A program made the position numbers and the translations under genes. Source: Candidatus Cellulosilyticum pullistercoris (lineage in GTDB: Bacteria; Bacillota; Clostridia; Lachnospirales; Cellulosilyticaceae). Taken from it: 17,201 nucleotides of DNA. Where the stretch lies: assembly GCA_018883705.1 (NCBI GenBank), contig JAHLFQ010000053.1:1-17201 (forward strand). The letters run 5' to 3'. Shown here piece after piece: positions 7,481-14,027 of this stretch; within the stretch, counting starts at the first letter, position 1, and the number at the start of each line of letters is the position of its first letter. The notes beneath the pieces are model-generated. The model saw only the letters and a list, made by a program, of their open reading frames with translations, made no database searches and had not been told where the DNA came from.

Positions 7481-7546
7481 ATGCAAATTGTATACGCATG
7501 CATATTGCATATGCATGCAAATAGCATATGCATATAACGCATATAC
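7481..7546. repeat. 17-bp tandem repeat (three copies plus a degenerate fourth) upstream of the Moco promoter
   Basis: The units are 7481-7497, 7498-7514 and 7515-7531, each like ATGCAwATwGCATATGC. Unit 1 matches unit 2 at 14 of 17 bases, and unit 2 matches unit 3 at 15 of 17. A degenerate 15-base copy follows to 7546. Units 2 and 3 end in the perfect palindrome GCATATGC (7507-7514, 7524-7531). The corresponding spots in unit 1 and the last copy read GTATACGC and GCATATAC. The array lies about 125-190 bases upstream of the predicted Moco operon start. Confidence 0.7.
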
Positions 7547-7606
7547 TTTCAATATTATACCCTCAATCATATACATGCAATAGTATCATACTATCGAACA
7601 CATAAA

Positions 7607-7651
7607 AAATAGGTCTAAGGCGTTGTATATCAACACACTCTAGACCTATTT
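7607..7651 (-). terminator. Rho-independent terminator of the GH43 gene
   Basis: Arms AAATAGGTCTA (7607-7617) and TAGACCTATTT (7641-7651) pair perfectly over 11 bp. A short inner TTG/CAA stem lies in the loop. Read on the minus strand, the hairpin runs into TTTTTT. It starts about 45 bases after the GH43 stop. Confidence 0.85.
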
Positions 7652-7695
7652 ATATAAGGTAACATAAATCTCCCTTTAAACTTCTTGAATAAAAT

Positions 7696-9258
7696 TTAAT
7701 TGTGCATATCTCCCCGATTCTCATAACTAAAGAAATCAAAATCTGCTGCAATACGACTGCCACAGCCTCCATTATTAGCATAAATCCCAACTAAGGTACC
7801 TGTATGTCTTTTGCGATCTTCCGGCACACCTTCATCGCACAAATAAATACAGTTTTTAAGTGTGCCACCTAAGTGCCACTTCCTTCCATCCATACTATAG
7901 TAGAATGAACGTGTGAGCTTATCAACTTCTACTTTAAGATAAATAGGACCTTCTGGCACATGATCAATCGTTGCCATGACTTCTTCACCCTGGTTTCGAT
8001 TAATAACTAGTTGAAGCTTACGTCCATCTTCATAGCATAAACTCCATCTTGCATAGGTTGCTGTACTGTAGTAACAAGTAAGTCCTGCTTGCTCGCCATC
8101 TTTGGTTGGATTAAATTCAAGTTTTGTAGTAGCTGTATAACTTAATTCTTCTTCACGACGAAGTAATGTATTTTTTGCCCTTCTTTCAAAAAGCTGACCA
8201 TCTCTTGTCCATAAGCGCATAAAACCTGGTCTTTCTGTTAGTGACCAAGCACTATGATCTGGATTTCTTACCCACTGCCAGTTAAGGCCTAATCTGCTCT
8301 CATTAAAATCATCTATGCTTTTTTCTTCAAAAGGATGTGGCGTTAGTTTTGGAAAGTCTTGTGTCGTACTAGGCCCTTTCCCATCATTTACTTTAAACCA
8401 CCCATCCTCTGTCCATGTCACAGGGTCTAGAGCGGTTTCACGACCAACTGTGGTATAATTTCCCTCATTTGGTCTACCACATAAATAAACCATCCACCAA
8501 TCTCCATCTGCTGTTTGTACTAATTTACCATGGCCTGCACGTTGAATCTTACCTGCGGGATCCATTTGTCTCATAACAGGATTATAAGGTGATGGCTCAT
8601 AGGGTCCTAGTAAATTTTTAGAACGTGCTACATTAATACCATGTCCATAACCGGTTCCACCTTCTGCAACCATCGCATAATAATAACCATCTTTTCTAAA
8701 GATATGAGGTCCTTCAGGACATCTCTCTCCTGTACCAGGCCATACTGTAATAGGTTCTTCTAATACTTTTGTGCAGTCATCACTTAGCTTAACAATTTGA
8801 GCTCCTGCAGCAATCACCATATAATGCGTACCATCCTCATCAATGAAATGAGAAGGGTCAATATTATCTACTTCTAAACATACAGGTCTTGAATAAGGCC
8901 CCTCAGGTTTATCTGATACCATCATCAACTGCCTTCTTAAAACATCATTGCCTCTTTTTCCATCTCCATTTAGTCTAAGTGTGGCAAAAATATAAAACTT
9001 ACCCTCATGATAAGAAATATCTGGTGCCCATATGCCATGTGAATCTGGTATATTAGATAAGTCTAAATCATCATTACTTGTAATAGCATGACCTATTATT
9101 TCCCAATGTACCAAGTCTCTAGAATGTGAAATCACTATAGCTGGAAAGTATTGAAAGGTTGAATTAACAGTATAATAGTCTTCTCCTACTCTAATAATTG
9201 AAGGATCTGGAAAAAATCCTCTATGTACAGGATTATGATAAACTTTCTGCTTGCTCAT
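7696..9258 (-). CDS. GH43 beta-xylosidase / alpha-L-arabinofuranosidase with C-terminal beta-sandwich
   Basis: This is a glycoside hydrolase of about 520 residues that trims xylose or arabinose from hemicellulose oligosaccharides. Numbered from the upstream ATG at 9273, the GH43 triad is visible: base Asp23 in GFFPDPSII, pKa-modulating Asp139 in NIDPSHFIDEDG, and acid Glu187 in CPEGPHIF. WAPDIS (82-87) is another family mark. The five-bladed propeller ends near residue 310. The rest is the concanavalin-like C-terminal domain of xylosidase-type GH43. No signal peptide is seen, so it should act in the cytoplasm on imported oligosaccharides. I prefer the ATG at 9258 (MSKQKVYHNPV) because GGAG lies 9 bases before it, whereas the ATG at 9273 has no ribosome binding site. 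It appears monocistronic, with terminators on both sides. Xylosidase versus arabinofuranosidase cannot be decided from sequence. Confidence 0.93.
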   Translation of the reverse strand: MSKQKVYHNPVHRGFFPDPSIIRVGEDYYTVNSTFQYFPAIVISHSRDLVHWEIIGHAITSNDDLDLSNIPDSHGIWAPDISYHEGKFYIFATLRLNGDGKRGNDVLRRQLMMVSDKPEGPYSRPVCLEVDNIDPSHFIDEDGTHYMVIAAGAQIVKLSDDCTKVLEEPITVWPGTGERCPEGPHIFRKDGYYYAMVAEGGTGYGHGINVARSKNLLGPYEPSPYNPVMRQMDPAGKIQRAGHGKLVQTADGDWWMVYLCGRPNEGNYTTVGRETALDPVTWTEDGWFKVNDGKGPSTTQDFPKLTPHPFEEKSIDDFNESRLGLNWQWVRNPDHSAWSLTERPGFMRLWTRDGQLFERRAKNTLLRREEELSYTATTKLEFNPTKDGEQAGLTCYYSTATYARWSLCYEDGRKLQLVINRNQGEEVMATIDHVPEGPIYLKVEVDKLTRSFYYSMDGRKWHLGGTLKNCIYLCDEGVPEDRKRHTGTLVGIYANNGGCGSRIAADFDFFSYENRGDMHN

Positions 9259-9267
9259 ACTCTTCAT

Positions 9268-9271
9268 CTCC
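9268..9271 (-). promoter_or_regulatory. Shine-Dalgarno deciding the GH43 start
   Basis: GGAG on the minus strand lies 9 bases before the ATG at 9258. It overlaps the first possible ATG (9273) and directly abuts the second, so only the third in-frame ATG is well placed. Confidence 0.6.
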
Positions 9272-9350
9272 ATTTATTCATATTTTATACGTTTTAATGG
9301 GTTACATTATTTCTAGCTAATTTATTATTCTACAAATGTTATCTTTTATG

Positions 9351-9394
9351 ATTATAGTTTATATTAAACTTTTTAAAACTACAATAAAAAGTTT
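9351..9394 (-). promoter_or_regulatory. Possible GH43 promoter with AT-rich inverted repeat
   Basis: AAACTTTTTA (9366-9375) and TAAAAAGTTT (9385-9394) form perfect 10-bp arms around 9 bases. On the minus strand they are followed by a TATAAT hexamer at 9356-9351. The would-be -35 region falls within the repeat and is poor (GTTTTA), so this looks like an operator overlapping a regulated promoter. The region is very AT-rich, so chance is a real alternative. Confidence 0.35.
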
Positions 9395-9440
9395 TTATTT
9401 TCTTTATAATCTATGATAAATATTGTTATGCTTAACTTCT

Positions 9441-9492
9441 TAAGATAAAAGGGAGGATGACCGATTCCTTGGTCATCCTCCCTTTTATCTTA
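9441..9492 (-). terminator. Bidirectional-looking terminator after the disulfide reductase gene
   Basis: There is a perfect 22-bp inverted repeat, with arms 9441-9462 and 9471-9492 and an 8-base loop. The outer part is A/T-rich (AAGATAAAA / TTTTATCTT) and the inner part GC-rich (GGGAGGATGACC). It begins 25 bases after the stop at 9518 and insulates the GH43 gene. Confidence 0.9.
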
Positions 9493-9517
9493 TAGATGTT
9501 CTATTCTATTCAATCTC

Positions 9518-10852
9518 TTATTTGGCTACATTACCTGCAATATTTAGTGCATCCCAAGTTCTTGAAAAAGGTGGTGCATAACATAAATCTAGCATACCTA
9601 ATTGATTAGTTGTCATTTTTGCATAAATTGCTGCTGCCAATACATTTGTACGTTGTACTGCATCTATTTTCCCAACAACTTGTCCGCCTAAGATTACCTT
9701 AGTCTTTGCATCATAAATCAGTTTAACAGATAAATCTTCTTGTCCTGGATAATAATCTGTATGGTTTTTATCCGTAATCCATACGGTCTTATAATCTAGT
9801 CCCATCTTTATTGCTTCTTGTTCAGATAAACCTGTACGTCCTGCTTCCATATGAAGCGCTTTTAAACAGCTTGACCCTAGTGTTCCTTCAAAATAATTAG
9901 AAGCACCCCCTAAATTCTCACCAACAATACGCCCTAGCTTATTAGCACTTGTAGCAAGTGGAATATAACTTGGCGTATCTTTTAAAAGATGTGGTACTGT
10001 CGCACAATCGCCTGCTGCATAAATACCTTCAATAGAAGTTTGACCCAAATGGTCAATAATAATAGCACCATTGGGTAGCATTTCTATCCCTGTTTCTTTA
10101 AGGAATCCTGTGTTTGGTCTAACACCTGTAGCTAATACAACTAGGTCTACATCTACTTTCTCATGTTCAGTGACAATTGCCTTAACTACTTCTTCGCCTT
10201 CTAATCCAACTACTTTACTATTTAAGTAAAGCTCTACACCTGCTTCTCTTAATTCAGCTTCAATAATATCTGTTACCTCTTTATCAAAAACCTCTTTAAG
10301 GACACGTTCTTCAAGCTGAAAAACACTTACTTCTTTTCCTAGTTTCTTCGCTGCTTCTACAACTTCTAATCCGATAAAGCCTGCACCAATAATACCTACT
10401 TTTTTAATATTAGAATCTCTCATCTTCTCTTTTAGTATATGACCATCTTCCATACTTCGTAAGGTGTGTACGTGGCCTAAATTAAGATTTTTAATAGGGG
10501 GTATAATGGCACTAGCACCCGTTGCAATCATTAGCTTATCATAATGATCTACAAAAACTTTCTCATCCTTTAAGTTTTTAACTTTAATACTTCTTGATTG
10601 CGCGTCTACTTCTATGACTTCATGTTCTAATTGAACCTGAATACCTGCTTTTAAAGCAGCTTCTGGCGTTCTTGCAAACATTTGGTTATGATTTTCAAAA
10701 AATCCACCCACATAATAAGGAAGACCACATGCACCAAAGGAAATATAAGGTGCCTTTTCATAAATAACCACTTCAGCCTCAGGATTGACACGTCTTAATT
10801 TAGCTGCAGCACTCATACCTGCTGCAATACCTCCAATAATAATGACTCTCAT
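9518..10852 (-). CDS. FAD-dependent pyridine nucleotide-disulfide oxidoreductase, CoA-disulfide-reductase-like
   Basis: This 444-residue flavoprotein uses NAD(P)H to reduce a disulfide (CoA disulfide or another small disulfide) or possibly oxygen. The FAD site is IIIGGIAAGMSAAAKL at the N-terminus. The single redox Cys is Cys42 in YISFGACGLPYYVGG, the CoA-disulfide reductase/NADH oxidase signature. The NAD(P)H site is GIIGAGFIGLEVVEAA, and a second FAD contact is GIYAAGDCATV. The C-terminal dimer domain includes DKNHTDYYPGQ and LDLCYAPPFSRTWDALNIAG, regions that supply active-site Tyr in CoA-disulfide reductase. There is no C-terminal rhodanese domain, and the length fits the short class. GGAGG lies 6 bases before the ATG. 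It follows the cystine-type symporter by 28 bases with no terminator, so they form one transcript. Water-forming NADH oxidase is the main alternative. Confidence 0.88.
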   Translation of the reverse strand: MRVIIIGGIAAGMSAAAKLRRVNPEAEVVIYEKAPYISFGACGLPYYVGGFFENHNQMFARTPEAALKAGIQVQLEHEVIEVDAQSRSIKVKNLKDEKVFVDHYDKLMIATGASAIIPPIKNLNLGHVHTLRSMEDGHILKEKMRDSNIKKVGIIGAGFIGLEVVEAAKKLGKEVSVFQLEERVLKEVFDKEVTDIIEAELREAGVELYLNSKVVGLEGEEVVKAIVTEHEKVDVDLVVLATGVRPNTGFLKETGIEMLPNGAIIIDHLGQTSIEGIYAAGDCATVPHLLKDTPSYIPLATSANKLGRIVGENLGGASNYFEGTLGSSCLKALHMEAGRTGLSEQEAIKMGLDYKTVWITDKNHTDYYPGQEDLSVKLIYDAKTKVILGGQVVGKIDAVQRTNVLAAAIYAKMTTNQLGMLDLCYAPPFSRTWDALNIAGNVAK

Positions 10853-10880
10853 TTTATTCCTCCATGTTGCTTTTATCTAA

Positions 10881-12242
10881 CTACTTCTCTTCTCTATGCT
10901 TAAAGGATTTACCTACAGTTAGTGCACTTACCATGGTGCCACTTACATTTAGGAAAGTACGTCCCATATCTAAAATAGGATCAATGGCTAAAATAGCTCC
11001 TACAAGTGGGAAATATTCGCCAAGTCCCATCCCCGAAATGACCACAGAAATAGATATCGTTGCGGCACCAGGAAGTCCCGCTATTCCAAAAGAACTTACT
11101 GCAATAATAATAGCTAGCATAATATAGAAACTTAAATTCATTTCCATCCCTGTCATTTGTCCTAACATGACTACAACTAATGCTGGATAGATACCCGCAC
11201 ATCCATTCATACCCATATTAGATCCTAAACTACCAACAAAGCTTGCAACCCCTTCATCAATCCCGAACTTCTGATCTAGGGTTTCTATAAGAACTGGTAA
11301 AGTTCCTAAACTTGAACGTGAAGTAAAAGCTAGTACTAAAGGTTCTATTCCTTTTGTTAAATAAGCTTTAGGACTAATACCGCTAAATGATGCAATGATT
11401 AAGTGAACTATGAACATCATCAAAATTGCTAAGTATAAAGTAAGAATAAACTTAAAGACTGATGCTAAGACACCTACACCTCTTGATGAGATTGTATTCG
11501 CTAAAAGTGCAATCACTGCATAAGGCATAAATTTAATAATGGTCATCGCCACACTTAAAATAATTTTATAAAAAGCCTCTATCCATTTTACAAAAGGATC
11601 AATAATTTCTTGATGTTTTTTGCTTAGTCTTCTAATAGCCATACCAATAAAGCTTGCAAAGATCACAACGGCTACAATATTCGCTTCTGCCATAGCCTTT
11701 ACTGGATTCGATGGTAGAAGCCCTCTTAGTGTGGTAACAATTGAACTCATCTCTCTAATTTCTGCTTCATGATTTGTTACTTCTAAGCCAGTTCCTAAAT
11801 TAAATAGATTTCCTAAAACCATCCCAATAGTAGCTGCTATCAGTGTGGTTCCTACAAGCATTCCAATGGTTCTACCAGTCATTTTCCCTAGATTATTACC
11901 TTGCATATTCATAATAACACGCACTAAAGATAAAAATACAAGTGGTACAACGAGCATTTTTAATAAATCCATAAACCCATTTCCTACAAGCCCATACCAG
12001 CTCGATACTTCACTAATCCATTTTACCTCTTCAGGTAAAGCTGGAAAACCTGCTACCCATTGAACAACAAGTCCTAATACTAGTCCTAATACAGTACCAG
12101 TAATCATCCTTGTAGAAAACTTGATTTTTCTTTTTTCTAATACTCTAATACAGAAAAATAGTGCTATAAGGACTGCAATAAATAGAATCGTTCTTATATC
12201 ACTTAATAGCAAAAATTGTGTTAAAAATATACTTTCTCCCAT
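10881..12242 (-). CDS. tcyP: TcyP-type L-cystine:cation symporter (DAACS family)
   Basis: This 453-residue membrane symporter belongs to the dicarboxylate/amino acid:cation family (PF00375). The N-terminal pattern matches B. subtilis TcyP: a first membrane segment (about 14-31), then a Lys/Arg-rich KRKIKFSTRMI. The stretch WYGLVGNGFMDLLKMLVVPL follows at about 82-101. The serine-rich re-entrant loop is SRSSLGTLPV. The usual NMDGT motif of glutamate transporters is replaced by NMGMNGCAGIYPAL, which is seen in the cystine (TcyP/YdjN) branch. The substrate is therefore most likely cystine rather than glutamate or a dicarboxylate. AAGGAG precedes the ATG. It is the first gene of a unit with the disulfide reductase. 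Substrate assignment is by motif only. Confidence 0.85.
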   Translation of the reverse strand: MGESIFLTQFLLLSDIRTILFIAVLIALFFCIRVLEKRKIKFSTRMITGTVLGLVLGLVVQWVAGFPALPEEVKWISEVSSWYGLVGNGFMDLLKMLVVPLVFLSLVRVIMNMQGNNLGKMTGRTIGMLVGTTLIAATIGMVLGNLFNLGTGLEVTNHEAEIREMSSIVTTLRGLLPSNPVKAMAEANIVAVVIFASFIGMAIRRLSKKHQEIIDPFVKWIEAFYKIILSVAMTIIKFMPYAVIALLANTISSRGVGVLASVFKFILTLYLAILMMFIVHLIIASFSGISPKAYLTKGIEPLVLAFTSRSSLGTLPVLIETLDQKFGIDEGVASFVGSLGSNMGMNGCAGIYPALVVVMLGQMTGMEMNLSFYIMLAIIIAVSSFGIAGLPGAATISISVVISGMGLGEYFPLVGAILAIDPILDMGRTFLNVSGTMVSALTVGKSFKHREEK

Positions 12243-12301
12243 ATGATACTCCTTCTATATTTTAATTCCTATTATACCTAACTGTTTACTAGGTTTCATT
12301 A

Positions 12302-12330
12302 ATTAAAACATAATTTTCTATTTATTTCAA
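12302..12330 (-). promoter_or_regulatory. Promoter of the cystine symporter-disulfide reductase unit
   Basis: On the minus strand: -35 TTGAAA (12330-12325, 5/6), a 17-bp spacer, then TTTAAT (12307-12302, 5/6) with an extended TG one base before it. The predicted start near 12295 gives a leader of about 50 bases. A second TATAAT at 12276-12271 has only a weak -35 (ATGAAA) and may be chance. Confidence 0.65.
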
Positions 12331-12397
12331 GTAAATAGCTCGTTTTCTTATCCTCCATTCTCCCCTAATAGCTATGTTCCTATCCTACCTTAATTCA

Positions 12398-12442
12398 AAA
12401 AGACTTACCTGTAGATTCATTAACCTAACAGATAAGTCTTTT
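12398..12442 (-). terminator. Terminator of the NlpC/P60 gene
   Basis: Arms AAAAGACTTACCTGT (12398-12412) and ACAGATAAGTCTTTT (12428-12442) pair with one mismatch. On the minus strand the stem ends in TTTTT. It lies 30 bases after the stop codon. Confidence 0.8.
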
Positions 12443-12471
12443 CATTTATACTAACTCTTTAATTCATAGGA

Positions 12472-13323
12472 TTAAAAAATACTCCCTACGGCCAATATCT
12501 CTTTGGCTAAATCCTCACGATAATTAGACTTTTGGGGATTTAAGCTATTGATGACAACCCCATCACTTCCATTCTTAGCCGTAGCATGTATATAAAGTTC
12601 GTCTCCTATATACAAAGTCATATGGCCTTTATAATAAATTAAATCTCCTGGCTTTTTATCTTTAAAATCAATCTCATGAACAGGAAAACCCGCTTTCATC
12701 TTAGCATCTCTATAAATAATAATGCCATTTAATAGGTATGCCATAGAGCATAGACCTGAGCAGTCAATACCTAATGTACTTTTTCCTCCCCAACGATATT
12801 GAGTTCCCATATAGCTTAATGCTGCATTTACTATATTTTTTCTAAGTTCTGCTTCATCTTGACTAGAAGGTTTATCATAATACTTAGCTAGAAAACCAGC
12901 TTTTACATAGCCTTCAGCCCCATGATTTAACCTGATCTTAGCCCAGCCGCCTTCTTCCTTTGCTTCTTCTACTAAGATTACAATAGCACCTCGTGTTAAA
13001 GTCTGCAATCTAACACCTTGGACTTTAGGTAAGGATAGCACATCTACATAGCTCTGGCTAATAACTCTTAAATGATGACTCGTTCTACGCCGTTTTTCAT
13101 TCTCGGTAATCAGCCATAAATCCACCAATGGTACATAGCCTTCATAACGATAGTGTGTTCTAACTTTCACCCACTCATTTGGACAAAGTTCTATGATTTC
13201 TACAGGCATTCCATACAGTCCTTCATCTTGAATCGTAGAAGATACAGGCCGCCCCACTAATAAATCAAAGTGTGGCTCTTTGTAAAGCGTAACTACTGTT
13301 TTATTTATTAACGCATCTTTCAC
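12472..13323 (-). CDS. SH3b-SH3b-NlpC/P60 endopeptidase (YkfC-like)
   Basis: This is a peptidase of about 283 residues that probably cleaves gamma-D-glutamyl-diamino acid bonds of cell-wall peptides. Two bacterial SH3-like segments come first, ending at EGYVPLVDL and EGYVKAGFL. The NlpC/P60 domain follows: YRWGGKSTLGIDCSGL with the catalytic Cys, GHMTLYIGD with the first His, and YIHATAK with the second His. These are C197, H243 and H255 if counted from the ATG at 13350. IYRDAKMKAG matches the RDA motif of YkfC/dipeptidyl-peptidase VI, and like those enzymes it has no signal peptide. It therefore probably recycles imported muropeptides in the cytoplasm. I prefer the GTG at 13323 because AAGGAAGGA lies 6 bases upstream. 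The ATG at 13350 adds 9 residues and has no ribosome binding site. The gene appears monocistronic. Confidence 0.9.
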   Translation of the reverse strand: MKDALINKTVVTLYKEPHFDLLVGRPVSSTIQDEGLYGMPVEIIELCPNEWVKVRTHYRYEGYVPLVDLWLITENEKRRRTSHHLRVISQSYVDVLSLPKVQGVRLQTLTRGAIVILVEEAKEEGGWAKIRLNHGAEGYVKAGFLAKYYDKPSSQDEAELRKNIVNAALSYMGTQYRWGGKSTLGIDCSGLCSMAYLLNGIIIYRDAKMKAGFPVHEIDFKDKKPGDLIYYKGHMTLYIGDELYIHATAKNGSDGVVINSLNPQKSNYREDLAKEILAVGSIF

Positions 13324-13329
13324 CTTGCA

Positions 13330-13338
13330 TCCTTCCTT
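13330..13338 (-). promoter_or_regulatory. Shine-Dalgarno supporting the GTG start of the NlpC/P60 gene
   Basis: AAGGAAGGA on the minus strand lies 6 bases before GTG at 13323. The ATG at 13350 is preceded only by an A/T-rich sequence without a purine-rich site. Confidence 0.6.
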
Positions 13339-13441
13339 CCATTCATTCATTTTGATAAGCTTTAATCATCTTCTAGTAGATTAGTGTGTTTATTTAAGTC
13401 TATGCCATGATATCGCATCTCACCACTTTCCTATGATTAAA

Positions 13442-13472
13442 AAAAGAGTAACTGCGATGCAGTTACTCTTTT
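13442..13472 (-). terminator. Terminator of the NifX-like gene
   Basis: A perfect 14-bp stem is formed by AAAAGAGTAACTGC (13442-13455) and GCAGTTACTCTTTT (13459-13472) around a GAT loop. On the minus strand it is followed by a run of seven T. It starts 16 bases after the stop at 13489. Confidence 0.93.
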
Positions 13473-13488
13473 CTCATCTATTTTAATC

Positions 13489-13893
13489 TTATTCTCCACA
13501 TGTGTGACCACAAGTATGATGCTCATGTGATTCACAATTATGGCTATCTCCATGGTTGTCATGATGGCTACATGTCACCTCTGGATTATACTTTAATGTG
13601 CCTTGTAAAAACGCTTGTACCTGTTCATCAGCTAATCCTGATACGCCCCCATAAAGTTTGATACCCGCCTGAGTAAGTGCAGCTTTTGCACCGCCTCCAA
13701 TCCCTCCACAAATCAAGGTATCTACACCCTGATCCTTTAAGAAAGTTGCAAGGGCACCATGACCACTTCCATTGGTGCTAATGATTTGACTTTTAACCAC
13801 CTTTTGATTTTCTATTTCATAAATTTTAAACTGCTCTGTGTGTCCAAAATGCTGAAAAATTTGTTCTTCCTTAAAAGTTACTGCTAATTTCAT
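13489..13893 (-). CDS. NifX/NifB-type dinitrogenase iron-molybdenum cofactor-domain protein with His/Cys-rich tail
   Basis: This 134-residue protein has a dinitrogenase FeMo-cofactor domain (PF02579) covering about residues 1-100: MKLAVTFKEEQIFQHFGHTEQFKIYEIEN, then GVDTLICGGIGGGAKAALTQAGIKLYGGVSG. Such stand-alone proteins occur widely in anaerobes without nitrogenase and are thought to bind metal clusters; their exact role is unsettled. Residues 108-134 form a separate metal-binding-looking tail with 8 His and 4 Cys in 27 residues (CSHHDNHGDSHNCES and onward). The ATG follows AAGGGAG. It has its own strong promoter just after the DUF134 regulator gene and is followed by a terminator. DUF134 genes commonly neighbour this family, often with an Mrp-type ATPase, which is absent here. 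No nitrogenase genes are in the window. Confidence 0.9.
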   Translation of the reverse strand: MKLAVTFKEEQIFQHFGHTEQFKIYEIENQKVVKSQIISTNGSGHGALATFLKDQGVDTLICGGIGGGAKAALTQAGIKLYGGVSGLADEQVQAFLQGTLKYNPEVTCSHHDNHGDSHNCESHEHHTCGHTCGE

Positions 13894-13969
13894 AGTGTAT
13901 CTCCCTTCTCATCTATGATTCCTTACTATGTTCCCACCTAACAAATTTTGTTATGAGATGAATTATTAT

Positions 13970-13981
13970 TGGCATATGCCA
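13970..13981. promoter_or_regulatory. 12-bp palindromic operator candidate at the NifX-like promoter
   Basis: TGGCATATGCCA is a perfect palindrome occupying +2 to +13 relative to the predicted start, a classic repressor position. It contains the octamer GCATATGC also found twice in the tandem repeat upstream of the Moco operon. The adjacent DUF134 regulator is the obvious candidate to bind it, but that is inference. Confidence 0.5.
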
Positions 13982-13988
13982 TATTCAA

Positions 13989-14017
13989 AATATATAACTT
14001 TTAGAAGGAATTGTCAA
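13989..14017 (-). promoter_or_regulatory. Strong promoter of the NifX-like gene
   Basis: On the minus strand: perfect -35 TTGACA (14017-14012), a 17-bp spacer, and -10 TATATT (13994-13989, 5/6). The predicted start is the A at 13982, giving an 88-base leader. It sits in the 134-base gap directly after the DUF134 stop. Confidence 0.85.
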
Positions 14018-14027
14018 TACAATCTAA

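Larger units (their letters stand above)
7295..7695. other. 401-bp intergenic region between GH43 and the Moco operon
   Basis: There is no supportable gene. From right to left it holds the GH43 terminator (7607-7651), a small odd palindrome TAGTATCATACTA (7581-7593), the 17-bp tandem repeat (7481-7546), about 75 unremarkable bases, the CRP/FNR-type site with its promoter, and a 62-base leader. The leader is too short for a molybdenum-cofactor riboswitch and shows no strong stem. Confidence 0.8.

Noticed and set aside
7464..7546. The 17-bp tandem repeat as a CRISPR array or as replication iterons
   Set aside because: Units abut without spacers, so it is not CRISPR. There are only three to four imperfect copies and no replication-initiator gene or DnaA-box cluster nearby, so an origin is unsupported.
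9518..10852. The flavoenzyme as a rhodanese-fused CoA-disulfide reductase involved in polysulfide use
   Set aside because: The protein ends at 444 residues right after the dimer domain; no rhodanese domain or second catalytic Cys loop follows.
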